Source: JAAYCI01 sp031548875 (GTDB lineage Bacteria; Bacillota; Clostridia; Oscillospirales; Ruminococcaceae). Taken from it: 37,419 nucleotides of DNA. The stretch covers positions 1 to 37,419 of the forward strand of contig JAVBQQ010000044.1 of NCBI GenBank assembly GCA_031548875.1, read 5' to 3'. Shown in pieces: positions 15,691 to 24,233 of the stretch; the stretch's first letter is position 1; every line of letters begins with the position of its first letter. The notes beneath the pieces are model-generated. The model saw only the letters and a list, made by a program, of their open reading frames with translations. It did not search any database and was not told the origin of the DNA. The position numbers and the translations under genes were made by a program.

Positions 15691-15729
15691 AACGCCCCGG
15701 CGATCCCAAATGGATCGCCGGGGCGTTTT
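15691..15729 (+). terminator. Intrinsic terminator of the ene-reductase/SDR fusion gene
   Basis: Perfect 16-bp arms (15691-15706 and 15712-15727), 5-base loop, then TTTT on the + strand. It sits 14 bases after the stop codon and before the convergent anti-sigma gene. Confidence 0.88.
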
Positions 15730-15749
15730 GGCTTTGTGGAGGGATTGCC

Positions 15750-16940
15750 CTAGTCATCATCATCGTTGTCATCGTCGTTATCATCATCCACATTGTCGCG
15801 GTCGTCGTCCCAATCGTCGTCATGGTCGTCAACGGGCGCCTGGGGCGCCGCCGGCTGCTGCTCGAGTTGAGGCTGCGGCTGGATTGCCGGCGGTTGTGCG
15901 CTCCCGCTGGAGGAAACCTGCGGCTGCGGCGTGAGCGTGCTTGTCACCACCTCGTGCGACACAACGCGGCCATCCAGCGCGTCTATCTCATACTCGTACT
16001 CCATGCCATTGGCCGTGAACTCCACGTCGTACACCATCACCCCATCGTCGAAGTCCATCTCCGTCCTCTGCAGGATAGCATCGGCCGCTGCAACCCCGGC
16101 GTGCCGGAGGGCCGCTTTTTCCGCGGCCACCGCGCCGATATAGACGTCTTCGCTGGGCCGGCCGGTGCTTGCCAGGCCCTCCACGTCGTCCGTCCCTTTC
16201 AAAAGCAGGTTCAATTCGTTTACCGAAAGGCCAACCAGCGATTCAAATGTGAGGTGGGGATTCTTTTCCAGCACCTTCTGGATCAGCGCCACCTTGCCCG
16301 CCGAGATCCCGTGCGCCTCGGCCAGCGCCTGTTGCGCCGCATCGCCCGGCAGCGACTGGCTGAGGATGGAACTGGCCACGGAGGCCGCCGCCAGCTGGCC
16401 GTCGATGTCCTCGCTCAGCTTTTCCTGCAGCGCTCGGCTTTTTGCGGCGTCGGGGTTTTGCACCGTCAACAGCACGGAGTTGGCCAGGTTGTCGATGTAC
16501 CCCTGGCGCAGCATGGAGCCCATCAGCGCGTTCACGGCCACCTCCAGGTCGGTGCCGGCCAGGTCCATATCGGCCAGCACTTTTTCGCCGTCGGTGTTCA
16601 GCGCAACGGCGCTGATCACCCGTTCCCTGCTGGTGGCGGTGAGCTTGACACTGGGGTTGACGTCCAGCATGACCACTGAATCCACCGTATTTGTATACTG
16701 CACCACGCCCCACACCGTCCCCAGTGTCAGGGCCACGGCGGCAGCGGCCGTCAACACATAGCCCAGCCACCGGGGCGGGCGCTTTGTGCGGGCAGCGGAA
16801 ACGCCCGCTTTGTTCCCGGCCACGACGGGCGACGCCTGTGCCGCGTCTTGCTGCAGGCCGGCGGAGATGCCCTCCCACACATCGGGAACAGACGACTCCA
16901 CCGCGGCCCGCAGCTTTGTATTGATTTCATGATTGGTCAT
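15750..16940 (-). CDS. RsgI-like membrane anti-sigma factor with PepSY-like domain and Asp-rich tail
   Basis: The protein is 396 aa from the ATG at 16940. Residues 1-55 are cytoplasmic and would bind the sigma factor; a single transmembrane helix lies at about 58-81 (WLGYVLTAAAAVALTLGTVW). The extracellular part begins with SVVMLDVNPSVKLTATSRERV and NTDGEKVL, the signature of the RsgI middle domain. A PepSY-like domain follows at about 265-331 (VMVYDVEFTANGMEYEYEID, LDGRVVSHEV), then a Pro/Gln-rich linker and a tail of about 27 residues that is nearly all aspartate (370-396). The gene lies 37 bases downstream of the ECF sigma gene in the same unit. Signal detection at the cell surface with release of the sigma factor is the expected role. 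The acidic tail could bind calcium or other cations. Confidence 0.88.
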   Translation of the reverse strand: MTNHEINTKLRAAVESSVPDVWEGISAGLQQDAAQASPVVAGNKAGVSAARTKRPPRWLGYVLTAAAAVALTLGTVWGVVQYTNTVDSVVMLDVNPSVKLTATSRERVISAVALNTDGEKVLADMDLAGTDLEVAVNALMGSMLRQGYIDNLANSVLLTVQNPDAAKSRALQEKLSEDIDGQLAAASVASSILSQSLPGDAAQQALAEAHGISAGKVALIQKVLEKNPHLTFESLVGLSVNELNLLLKGTDDVEGLASTGRPSEDVYIGAVAAEKAALRHAGVAAADAILQRTEMDFDDGVMVYDVEFTANGMEYEYEIDALDGRVVSHEVVTSTLTPQPQVSSSGSAQPPAIQPQPQLEQQPAAPQAPVDDHDDDWDDDRDNVDDDNDDDNDDDD

Positions 16941-16977
16941 CTGGATGCCATTCCTTTCCCGGAAAAGGTGCCGCCAC

Positions 16978-17574
16978 TTAAAAAACAACGCTTCTGCCGC
17001 CGGATACCTCCTCGGCCAACGAGCCGTCCCCCAGCGCAAGGCGCAGCTTTTTAAGCGCCCGGCTGTATTTGGAAAGGACGGTGGAGAGCGGCATATCCAG
17101 CAGTTCCGCTATCTCCCGCTGTTTAAAGCCCGTCACCGCGTGCAGTATCACGATCTGCCGTTCCCCCTCGGCCAGCGTGTCCAGCGCCTTCTGCAGCAGC
17201 ATCCGGTCGTCCGGCGTCTCCGGGTGCTCGTCGGGGATGTCGGGCGGTTCCTCGCCGCTGAAGCGGGCCTGCTGGCGTATCTTCATCAGGGCGAGGTTGC
17301 GCGTGATGGTGAGCAGCCAGGACATCAATTTGCCGCTGGGCTGGTAACTTTGCGCGGCGCGAAAGACCTGTATGTAGGTGTCCTGCAGCACTTCTTCCGC
17401 GTCGTGGGTGTTTTTCAGTATGGACAGCGCAAACCCGTATACCGCGCTGCGCGTTTCTTGGTACAGCGAATGGAGGGCCTCTTTGTCCCCGGCGGCAATG
17501 CCCGTCATATATGCTTTATATTGTATATCCGGGTTCTGTTGCGGCGCATTCTCTGCAAGCATGCTGATGAGCAT
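16978..17574 (-). CDS. ECF-type RNA polymerase sigma factor
   Basis: The ATG at 17574 is chosen because GGGAG stands seven bases upstream; the frame is open to 17604. The 198-aa protein has sigma region 2 at about 30-100 (LYQETRSAVYGFALSILKNT, DAEEVLQDTYIQVFRAA, SWLLTITRNLALMKIR) and region 4 at about 125-180 (LAEGERQIVILHAVTGFKQR, EIAELLDMPLSTVLSKYSRA). There is no region 1 or 3, as expected for the ECF group. The RsgI-like membrane protein immediately downstream is the likely anti-sigma partner. The secreted-protein gene starting at 17788 on the other strand is a natural candidate target. Confidence 0.93.
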   Translation of the reverse strand: MLISMLAENAPQQNPDIQYKAYMTGIAAGDKEALHSLYQETRSAVYGFALSILKNTHDAEEVLQDTYIQVFRAAQSYQPSGKLMSWLLTITRNLALMKIRQQARFSGEEPPDIPDEHPETPDDRMLLQKALDTLAEGERQIVILHAVTGFKQREIAELLDMPLSTVLSKYSRALKKLRLALGDGSLAEEVSGGRSVVF

Positions 17575-17640
17575 AATCACACTCCCGCTTCTCACTGTTA
17601 TCATAATGCTCGGGGCACGTATATTATCGCACCGGCTATG

Positions 17641-17666
17641 TTGAAAATTTGAAAATATTTTGAAAA
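17641..17666. repeat. Three short direct repeats TTGAAAA in the sigma/secreted-protein divergent region
   Basis: TTGAAAA occurs at 17641-17647, 17649-17655 and 17660-17666. The cluster lies about 70 bases upstream of the sigma start and 120 bases upstream of the secreted-protein start. It may be an AT-rich upstream element or regulator site; no clear ECF promoter was identified by eye. Confidence 0.4.
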
Positions 17667-17787
17667 CAGCTGCAATAAAAAAGCGGTTGTCAGCATTATT
17701 ATAGCAGATGGGCGAGAAAACCGCCCCTTTTCACTCCATCTTCACTATTAAAGTGATCCGCTGTATCTGGAAAGAAAGGAACCCCAA

Positions 17788-18711
17788 ATGAAAAAGACCG
17801 TATCGATTTGTTTGGCTACCCTGCTGGCGATGGGGCTTTTCAGCATCATGCCCTTGTCTGCCGCGGCCGCCGCGCCCGTTGTGAGCAAGGTGACCTATGA
17901 GGGCCGCGGCCAGGTGGACGTCGACTTCCGGGACGACGTCGTCTATTCTTCCGGCGTCAAGGTGACGCTGAAAGACAACCTGGGCCAGAGCTACCGGGCC
18001 ACGATCACCGACAAGGACAACGACAGCCTGGACTTCACCATACAGAATTTCCGGGCAAAGCGCACGTATACGTTCACCATCACCGGCATCCGCGCGCGGG
18101 GGGAATCCGCCGCCACGGTGCGGGGCACCGTCGTAGTCCCCTCCATCACGAAAGTGGTTATCGAGCGCACCAAATACGAGGGAAGCGGCAAGGTGGAGGT
18201 CGATTTCGTGGGCCGGGTGGCCTACAGCGGCGCATCCGTGTCTGTAAAAGATTCCAGCGGCAAGACATACCGGGCGTCCATCTGCGACAAGGACAGCGAT
18301 GAGCTGGACTTTAAGGTGGCCGGCATTGCGGCTGGCAAAACATACCGCTTCACCATCAAGGGCATCCGCAACGCGGACGGCAACGTCATGACGACGGTGT
18401 CCGGCAGCTTCAAGACCCCGGCGGCGGCACTCGTCACCATCCGGGAGATCGAGTACGACGAGGACGACCGGGAGCTGTCCGTCGAGTTCAGCCGCCGGGT
18501 GAACTACCGGGACGCGAAAGCAACCGTGAAGGATGCCAATGGCAAGAGCTACGGCGTGCGCATCCTCGAAAAGGACGGAGATGAGATGGATCTTTATGTC
18601 TCCGGCCTGCGCAGGGGGCAGAAATACACCCTGTCCATCAGCGGCGTCAAGGCCAGCACCGCCACCAGCTACACCACCGTGAAAAAGAATTTTTACGCTA
18701 TCGACGACTGA
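17788..18711 (+). CDS. Secreted protein with three Ig/Fn-like repeats
   Basis: The 307-aa protein starts with a Sec signal peptide (MKKTVSICLATLLAMGLFSI, Ala-rich cleavage region near residue 28-30). It then has three related units of about 90 residues beginning near 31, 118 and 212: each reads roughly ...KVxxxGxGxVxVDFxxxVxYxxAxVxVKDxxGKxYxxxIxDKDxDxLDFxVxxxxxxxxYxFTIxGIR. These look like beta-sandwich modules of the Big or fibronectin type, with many acidic residues. No sortase or S-layer anchor is visible. A Shine-Dalgarno (AAAGGA) precedes the ATG. It is divergent from the ECF sigma/anti-sigma pair, so a cell-envelope stress or surface-sensing role is plausible. Specific function unknown. 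Confidence 0.85.
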   Translation: MKKTVSICLATLLAMGLFSIMPLSAAAAAPVVSKVTYEGRGQVDVDFRDDVVYSSGVKVTLKDNLGQSYRATITDKDNDSLDFTIQNFRAKRTYTFTITGIRARGESAATVRGTVVVPSITKVVIERTKYEGSGKVEVDFVGRVAYSGASVSVKDSSGKTYRASICDKDSDELDFKVAGIAAGKTYRFTIKGIRNADGNVMTTVSGSFKTPAAALVTIREIEYDEDDRELSVEFSRRVNYRDAKATVKDANGKSYGVRILEKDGDEMDLYVSGLRRGQKYTLSISGVKASTATSYTTVKKNFYAIDD

Positions 18712-18750
18712 GACCTCCAGCCGCACGGTTCCAGGGCTCCATCCAAAAAG

Positions 18751-18787
18751 AAAGCAGCGCTTTTTGCAGGAGCGCTGCTTTTCTTTT
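18751..18787 (+). terminator. Terminator of the secreted-protein gene
   Basis: An 11-bp stem (18751-18761 and 18771-18781) with a 9-base loop is followed by a T-rich run (TTTTCTTTT). Confidence 0.8.
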
Positions 18788-18899
18788 GCATGCGTCCCCC
18801 GTCCAAAAGATATCCTTGACCCCCTTGCGAAAACAGGGTATCTTATACTTTGTGAAAGAATAATGGAGTGTCTTATTGAAACCAGGAGGACCAGCGTCC

Positions 18900-19334
18900 A
18901 TGGAACCATTCTCTCTAACAGTCGACGTGGAGTGCATCATGCAGGAGATCCGCTCGGATATCCGCGCCCGGGGGCTCGCGGTCGACGAGCTCTTTTTCAA
19001 CCCGTCGTTTATCCACCAGGATATGGGCAGCATCCGCTCCACGGTGGAGCTGCTGCAAAACCTCTCCCCCGTGTCCGCCGTGCGCCCCATCGAGACGCGC
19101 GCCGGCGCCCTTGGCGGGGTCAGCCGCTTTTTCAAGCGCGTGGTGCGCCGGTGTGTCGGCTTCCTGCTGAACCCGATGGCGCAGGAGGTGACGGTCTATC
19201 ATCAGGCCGCCAGCAAGTGCATCACGGTGATGTACTCAAACCTCGTGGCGGCGGACCGCCGCATCCAGGCGCTGGAACAGCAGCTGGGGCAGAAAACACA
19301 AGATCCGGATGAGGCAGGTGGATGGAACGGGTGA
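18900..19334 (+). CDS. Small protein of unknown function, overlapping a glycosyltransferase gene
   Basis: The ATG at 18900 has AGGAGG ten bases upstream; an upstream TTG at 18876 is less likely. The 144-aa protein has an acidic N-terminal half (DVECIMQEIRSDIRARG, DELFFNPSF), a basic amphipathic or membrane-associating stretch (FFKRVVRRCVGFLLNP, about 78-93), and a C-terminal helix with heptad-like spacing (AADRRIQALEQQLGQKT). Such a layout is seen in N-terminal extensions of surface-glycan methyltransferases and glycosyltransferases, but I cannot name the family. The gene overlaps the following GT4 gene by 13 bases, indicating translational coupling and a shared task, probably in cell-surface or secondary glycan assembly. 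Confidence 0.78.
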   Translation: MEPFSLTVDVECIMQEIRSDIRARGLAVDELFFNPSFIHQDMGSIRSTVELLQNLSPVSAVRPIETRAGALGGVSRFFKRVVRRCVGFLLNPMAQEVTVYHQAASKCITVMYSNLVAADRRIQALEQQLGQKTQDPDEAGGWNG

Positions 19335-20503
19335 AGAAGATTGCGATTGTGAACCAGCGCTACGGGCTGGAAGTGAACGGCGGTTCGGAGCAGCTCGCGC
19401 GGGAACTAGCCGAGCAGCTGTTGCCTTTTTACGAGGTGGAGGTGCTCACCTCCTGCGCCCTGGACTACACGAACTGGGCAAACCACTACCCCGAAGGGGT
19501 GGAGGAGATCAACGGGGTGACGGTGCGCCGCTTTCCCACAGACAAGCCGCGGGGAGCCGATTTTGGCCCGCTTACGGCGGAACTGCTGAACCACCATATA
19601 GGCGACAGGAAACGGGAGGAGCGGTGGATGGACGGCCTGGGGCCGCACTGCCCCGGATGTATCGCGTACATGCGGGAACACGAAAGCGAATACAGCGCCT
19701 TCCTTTTCGTCACCTATCTCTATTACCTCACCGCGCGCGGGCTGCCCGCCGTCCAGGACAAGGCCGTCCTGATCCCCACGGCGCACGACGAACCGTACAT
19801 CCGCATGGGCATCTACAAGGACATCTTCTGCAAGCCCCGCGCCATCGGCTACCTCACCGACGACGAGCAGGCGTTCGTGCACGCGCTGTTCCACAACAGG
19901 GATGTGCCCAACGACATCCTGGGGATGGGGGTCGTCGTGCCCGAATCACCCGACCCCGAGGGTTTCAAGGCGAAACACAAGCTGGATGAATACCTGCTCT
20001 ATGTGGGCAGGATAGATGAGGGAAAAAACTGCCCCGCCCTGTTCTACGATTTCCTCCGCTACAAGCAGGACAACCCGGACAGCAAGCTAAAGCTGGTGCT
20101 TATGGGCAAGGCGGTGATCCCCGTCCTCAGCCATCCGGACATCATCCCGCTGGGCTTTGTAACCGAGGAGGAGAAGTACGACGGCATGGCCGGCGCAAGG
20201 ATGCTCGTCATGCCATCGGAATACGAGAGCCTGTCCATCGTGGTGCTGGAATCGTTGGCGTTGGGCGTGCCCGTGGTGGTGAACGAAACCTGCAAGGTGC
20301 TGAAAGGCCACTGCATCAAGAGCAACGCCGGGTTGTACTACTCAAGCTACCACGAGTTTGCCGGCGTGCTGGACTACCTCCTTACCCACCCCGCGCAGTA
20401 CACGCAGATGGGCAAGAACGGGAAGGCCTATGTGGAGGCCAACTACCAGTGGCCGGTCATCATCGACAAGCTGTGCCGGCTCATCGAGATCGCAGAACAA
20501 TAA
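19322..20503 (+). CDS. GT-B glycosyltransferase, family 4
   Basis: The 393-aa protein has the GT-B two-Rossmann layout. The N-terminal half starts IAIVNQRYGLEVNGGSEQLA (glycine-rich acceptor-side loop). The donor half starts KLDEYLLYVGRIDEGKNCPA, and the family E-x7-E motif is present in MPSEYESLSIVVLESLALGV with the first Glu near residue 302. The C-terminus ends in a helix that packs back on the N-domain. These enzymes transfer a sugar from a nucleotide-sugar donor, retaining anomeric configuration. The gene is translationally coupled to the small upstream gene and terminated just downstream, so this is a two-gene unit. Acceptor and sugar are unknown. Confidence 0.9.
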   Translation: MERVKKIAIVNQRYGLEVNGGSEQLARELAEQLLPFYEVEVLTSCALDYTNWANHYPEGVEEINGVTVRRFPTDKPRGADFGPLTAELLNHHIGDRKREERWMDGLGPHCPGCIAYMREHESEYSAFLFVTYLYYLTARGLPAVQDKAVLIPTAHDEPYIRMGIYKDIFCKPRAIGYLTDDEQAFVHALFHNRDVPNDILGMGVVVPESPDPEGFKAKHKLDEYLLYVGRIDEGKNCPALFYDFLRYKQDNPDSKLKLVLMGKAVIPVLSHPDIIPLGFVTEEEKYDGMAGARMLVMPSEYESLSIVVLESLALGVPVVVNETCKVLKGHCIKSNAGLYYSSYHEFAGVLDYLLTHPAQYTQMGKNGKAYVEANYQWPVIIDKLCRLIEIAEQ

Positions 20504-20538
20504 CCGGCATTCGCCTTTGTTGTTCCTTCACAAAAAAA

Positions 20539-20583
20539 ACGGAATCCCATGGGTGCCGCAAGGCAGATGGGGTTCCGTCTTTT
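20539..20583 (+). terminator. Terminator of the glycosyltransferase unit
   Basis: A 12-bp stem with one G-T pair (20539-20550 and 20567-20578) encloses a small inner stem; it is preceded by an A-run and followed by CTTTTTAT. It lies between convergent genes and may act in both directions. Confidence 0.8.
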
Positions 20584-20597
20584 TATATGCGCCTGTT

Positions 20598-22712
20598 TCA
20601 AGCCAGGTACTGCGTCATCTTGCCGATGACCTCGTCGATGTCGATGGGTTTGCCGATGTGGTCGTCCATGCCGCTCTCCAGGCATTTTTCGATGTCCTCG
20701 CGGAAGACGTTCGCCGTCATGGCGATGATGGGCACCGTCTTCGCGCGCGGGGTCCCAAGCGCGCGGATCTGCTCGGTGGCGGCGTAGCCGTCCACAACCG
20801 GCATGTGGATGTCCATGAAAATCAGGTCGTACGCGTCCGGGGCGGCGGAGAACATCTCCACCGCTTCGGCCCCATTTTCCGCACAGGATATGCGTACGCC
20901 GGTGTGTTCCAGCAGCGCCAGCACGATCTCCCGGTTCACCTCCACGTCCTCGGCCAGCAGGATGTGCCTGCCGCGGAAGGAAACCGGCTCCGCTTGGTCC
21001 TCCGGGGGCTGCGGGCGAATCAGGTTCAGGCATTCTGTGATGCAATCGGCCACGGCTGAGGTGAAGAGCGGCTTCGGCATGTAGCGGTCCACGCCGGCGG
21101 CCGTCGCCTCCTGTTCCATCTGGTCCCACCCGGCGGCCGAAATCATGATGACGATGCTGCCCTCGCCGCACAGCTGCTTGATCCTTCTCGTGAGCTCGAT
21201 GCCGTCCATGTCCGGCATCATCCAGTCCACAAAGATGACATGGTAGGGCAGCCGCGCCGACTGCACCCGCCGCAACGCCGCGTCGCCCCCGTCCGCGATA
21301 TCGCAGTGGAAACCCAGGGATGCGCCGATGCTGGAAAAATAATCCAGCACTTCGGGCTGGTCGTCCACGGCCAGTATGCGTATCTTGTCCCACGCCACCT
21401 CGCCGGCGGCGCTGTCGGCCCGAAAGTCCGGCCCGCAGTCGTCCACCCACACCCGGAAGGTGAAGCGGGAGCCCTCGTTCAGGGCGGATTCCACCCAGAT
21501 GCTGCCGCCCATGATCTCCACGATGTTCTTGCAGATAACAAGGCCCAGCCCCGTTCCCCCAAACCGCCGGGAGATGCCGCTGTCCGCCTGCTCGAACGAG
21601 CGGAAAAGACGACTTTGCTGCTCCGCGGAGATGCCGATGCCCGTGTCGGACACCGCCACCTCCAGGCAGAAACGGTCCCCCTGCCTTTCGGCCAGCCGCG
21701 CTTCCAGCGTGATGACGCCCTCGTCCGGTGTGAATTTGACGGCGTTGGAGAGGAGATTTGTGATGACCTGCGAGAGACGCTGCTCGTCCGAGTGGATAAA
21801 ATGGGGCAGGCCGGGGTCCAGGTTCACCCGCAGCGTCTGTCTCTTCTCTTCGATGCGGAAGTTCTGCACGTTCACGACCCGGATGAGCATCCGCTCCAGG
21901 TCGAAATCGTTCAGCGACAGCTCAAATTTGCCCGATTCGATCTTGGAGATGTCCAGTATGTCGTTGATGACCCCCAAAAGGTGCACCGAGGCATTGTCGA
22001 TCTTGTCCATACAGTAGCGCATTTTTTCGATATCGTTTGTGTTTTTGGCAATACTGGACATGCCGATGATGGCATTCATCGGCGTGCGCATCTCGTGGCT
22101 CATGGTGGCCAGGAACACGCTTTTAGAGACGGATGATTTTTCGGCCGCATCCTTCAAAAGGGTCAGCGCGGTCACATCGTGCAGCACGATGACGACCCCC
22201 ATGCACTCCCCCTCCAGGTTGTTGGCGGGCGAGATGGTGATCGTGAGGAAGACCGTCTCCCCGTCCACATCCAGCTTCTGGTCATATTCGGCGGGCCGGC
22301 TATTTTCCATCACCGCCCTGCCCGTCTCCTGCAAAAGCACCAGCTCTTCCTTGCCGAAGCGCCTGCCAAAGATGAATTCAAGCGGCTTGTCGGCCAGATC
22401 GTTATGGCTGGAGTAGCCCAGAAACTTGCTGCTCGTCTCGGTGCCCAGCAGGAACATATAGCTGCGGTCGAAGACAAAGATCATATCCGGGCAGTTGGAA
22501 AGCAGCAACTGGTTGTACAGGTGCTGCAGCTCTTTTTCCTGCGCATTGAAATCGCGCACGCGTTCAATGTTTTCCGCCGTGATGGCGGAATACTGCTTGT
22601 CACGCTCCAGCCGCACGATGCGGCGTTTCAGGTTTTCACTCTCCCGCACGATGCGGCGGTTTTCCCCCTCCAACCGCTCGATCTCGCGCTGCAGATCGGT
22701 TTGACTTTGCAT
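20598..22712 (-). CDS. Hybrid histidine kinase: coiled coil, PAS, HisKA, HATPase, two receiver domains
   Basis: The ATG at 22712 has GGAGG eight bases upstream. An upstream TTG at 22769 also has a purine-rich site, but the ATG is stronger. The 704-aa protein is cytosolic: a coiled coil at about 3-65, a PAS-like domain at 72-185 (MIFVFDRSYMFLLG), HisKA with FLATMSHEMRTPMNAIIGMS (phospho-accepting H206), HATPase with NLLSNAVKF (N323), SDTGIGIS and GGTGLGL. Receiver 1 covers about 445-560 (D496 in VDWMMPDMDG, K547) and receiver 2 about 583-700 (D634 in MDIHMPVVDG, K688). There is no HPt or DNA-binding output, so phosphate must leave through a separate partner. It lies 99 bases downstream of the FIST gene in the same direction, which suggests that FIST supplies the signal. 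Confidence 0.94.
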   Translation of the reverse strand: MQSQTDLQREIERLEGENRRIVRESENLKRRIVRLERDKQYSAITAENIERVRDFNAQEKELQHLYNQLLLSNCPDMIFVFDRSYMFLLGTETSSKFLGYSSHNDLADKPLEFIFGRRFGKEELVLLQETGRAVMENSRPAEYDQKLDVDGETVFLTITISPANNLEGECMGVVIVLHDVTALTLLKDAAEKSSVSKSVFLATMSHEMRTPMNAIIGMSSIAKNTNDIEKMRYCMDKIDNASVHLLGVINDILDISKIESGKFELSLNDFDLERMLIRVVNVQNFRIEEKRQTLRVNLDPGLPHFIHSDEQRLSQVITNLLSNAVKFTPDEGVITLEARLAERQGDRFCLEVAVSDTGIGISAEQQSRLFRSFEQADSGISRRFGGTGLGLVICKNIVEIMGGSIWVESALNEGSRFTFRVWVDDCGPDFRADSAAGEVAWDKIRILAVDDQPEVLDYFSSIGASLGFHCDIADGGDAALRRVQSARLPYHVIFVDWMMPDMDGIELTRRIKQLCGEGSIVIMISAAGWDQMEQEATAAGVDRYMPKPLFTSAVADCITECLNLIRPQPPEDQAEPVSFRGRHILLAEDVEVNREIVLALLEHTGVRISCAENGAEAVEMFSAAPDAYDLIFMDIHMPVVDGYAATEQIRALGTPRAKTVPIIAMTANVFREDIEKCLESGMDDHIGKPIDIDEVIGKMTQYLA

Positions 22713-22811
22713 GGCAAGGGCCTCCGTAACAGTTGTGCCGTCTTCCGTTCGTTGCGCGCCCACCCGCAAACGCGGGCCCCCTCCGGGCGCTTTGGGGTGC
22801 GTAGCCAGCTT

Positions 22812-24023
22812 TTACAATGCCATCAGTACGATAGAAGAATGGTACGCGCGGTTGTCCGCCTTCCCGTTTTCGTCCACCGAAAGCGGGCAGATCTCTCCCA
22901 TTGCATAAAACCCGCAGGAGGCCAGGTCGCGCAGGGCGGGGTTGTTGGTGATGTAATCCCCCTCCATGCTGGTGTCCCCGGTCATGATGAGGTAGCGCCC
23001 CCCGCAGGAGGAGGCGAACAGCGTGCTGTAGCGGTATTGGTCGGAGGTGTTCTGCTCGATCTTGGCGATCATGTCCTCGAAGCACGCCTTGGACGACGCG
23101 ACCACATCCTCCCGCCGCAGCACGGCGATGGTGAGCTCACATCCCTCCGGCATCTCGCCCGTGAAGCCGACGGCCCCCGTCTCGTAGTCGATGTGGATGA
23201 TATTCCGGATCTTCTCGACCTCTTCGCCATTCTCCTTGCAGTAGATGATCACCGGGCTGGATGTGTAGGTGGCGATGAAGCTTTCCAAAACATAGCTAGG
23301 TTCTACCACCAGGCCGTTCTTTTCCATAAAGCGCAGGAAGGTGTCTTCGCCCACGTTGTACACCACGTTGCCGCTGGCCTTGGTGATGACCACCCGCTTG
23401 TGCGCGGTGGGTAGTTTCACCTGCGCCACTGCAAAGCGCGGCTGGATACCGCCGCCCAGCATGTTGATGAGGATGCGGTCGGTGTAGAATTCGCCGTTCA
23501 CAAAAATGCCCGATATGTTGCTGGACAGGTCGGCGGAGGATACGGCGCCGTAGATGGGGCAGTGGCCCGACGCATCGTCCAGGATGCGGGTCGTGATATC
23601 GGAGGTGATCTCGGTGCTGAAGGGCTGGAGCGTGATGAGCATCTTTGGGTCTTCGCCCAGGCGTTCCCGCCCCAGGTTATAGGCGTCGCGCACCACCTTG
23701 TCCACATTTTCCGGCGTCCACGGTTCCGAGAGCGCCATCGAGCCCACAAGCTCCTCGTCGCCGGTGATGATCATAAAGCTGACGCTGATGTCCTCCACCG
23801 AATGGATGCCGATAAAGGCAAGCGCCGTGGCCCCGTAAATGTCAAAATCATACATCTCTGAAAGCTTCTTCATGACCGCGGGGTAATCGATTGTGGAATC
23901 GCAGATGGCAATACCCATGGTCCTGGAGCCAAATTGCACATTTTCTGCAATCTGTTTGCCCAAATCTTCACACAAATACTCCATATCGAACGTTTCGCAT
24001 GTTCTGGCCGTAAATATCTGCAT
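22812..24023 (-). CDS. FIST domain sensor protein (FIST N and FIST C)
   Basis: The ATG at 24023 has GGGGG seven bases upstream; the longer frame lacks support. The 403-aa protein matches the FIST layout: an N-terminal part with DYPAVMKKLSEMYDFDIYGA, GCPIYG-type sequence (SGHCPIYGAVSSAD) and NGEFYTDRILINMLGGGIQP, and a C-terminal FIST_C part (MPEGCELTIAVLRREDVV, FASSCGGRYLIM, GFYAMGEICPL). FIST domains are intracellular sensors proposed to bind small ligands such as amino acids, often genetically linked to histidine kinases or c-di-GMP enzymes. Here it precedes a hybrid kinase and is divergent from a GGDEF protein, consistent with that pattern. The ligand is unknown. Confidence 0.92.
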   Translation of the reverse strand: MQIFTARTCETFDMEYLCEDLGKQIAENVQFGSRTMGIAICDSTIDYPAVMKKLSEMYDFDIYGATALAFIGIHSVEDISVSFMIITGDEELVGSMALSEPWTPENVDKVVRDAYNLGRERLGEDPKMLITLQPFSTEITSDITTRILDDASGHCPIYGAVSSADLSSNISGIFVNGEFYTDRILINMLGGGIQPRFAVAQVKLPTAHKRVVITKASGNVVYNVGEDTFLRFMEKNGLVVEPSYVLESFIATYTSSPVIIYCKENGEEVEKIRNIIHIDYETGAVGFTGEMPEGCELTIAVLRREDVVASSKACFEDMIAKIEQNTSDQYRYSTLFASSCGGRYLIMTGDTSMEGDYITNNPALRDLASCGFYAMGEICPLSVDENGKADNRAYHSSIVLMAL

Positions 24024-24057
24024 TGCAATGCCCCCGTTTCCTAGTTTGTAAATAAGT

Positions 24058-24086
24058 AATATAGCACCAATCGATCGTTTTTTCAA
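24058..24086 (-). promoter_or_regulatory. Predicted promoter of the FIST-kinase unit
   Basis: Reading leftward, TTGAAA (24086-24081) and TATATT (24063-24058) are separated by 17 bp, about 35 bases before the FIST start. Confidence 0.7.
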
Positions 24087-24233
24087 GCCTGCATATTCTT
24101 TTGCCCGTACGATTTTTTCCACAGGGGACACCCGCCCCCGCTTATGTTACAATCATAGCATAATTGCGAAATTTCTAAAAACCACTAAAGTGGGGCGGCG
24201 GCCGGCCGATTGAATAGGAACGGGGGAAAGCAG

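Noticed and set aside
15750..15840. Trinucleotide-like repeat (ATC/GTC-rich) considered as a non-coding microsatellite
   Set aside because: It is the coding sequence of the Asp-rich tail of the anti-sigma factor and stays in frame to the stop.
17641..17666. Three TTGAAAA copies considered as a possible CRISPR-like or phage attachment repeat
   Set aside because: Units are seven bases with irregular 8 and 11-base steps and no spacers; more likely an AT-rich promoter element.
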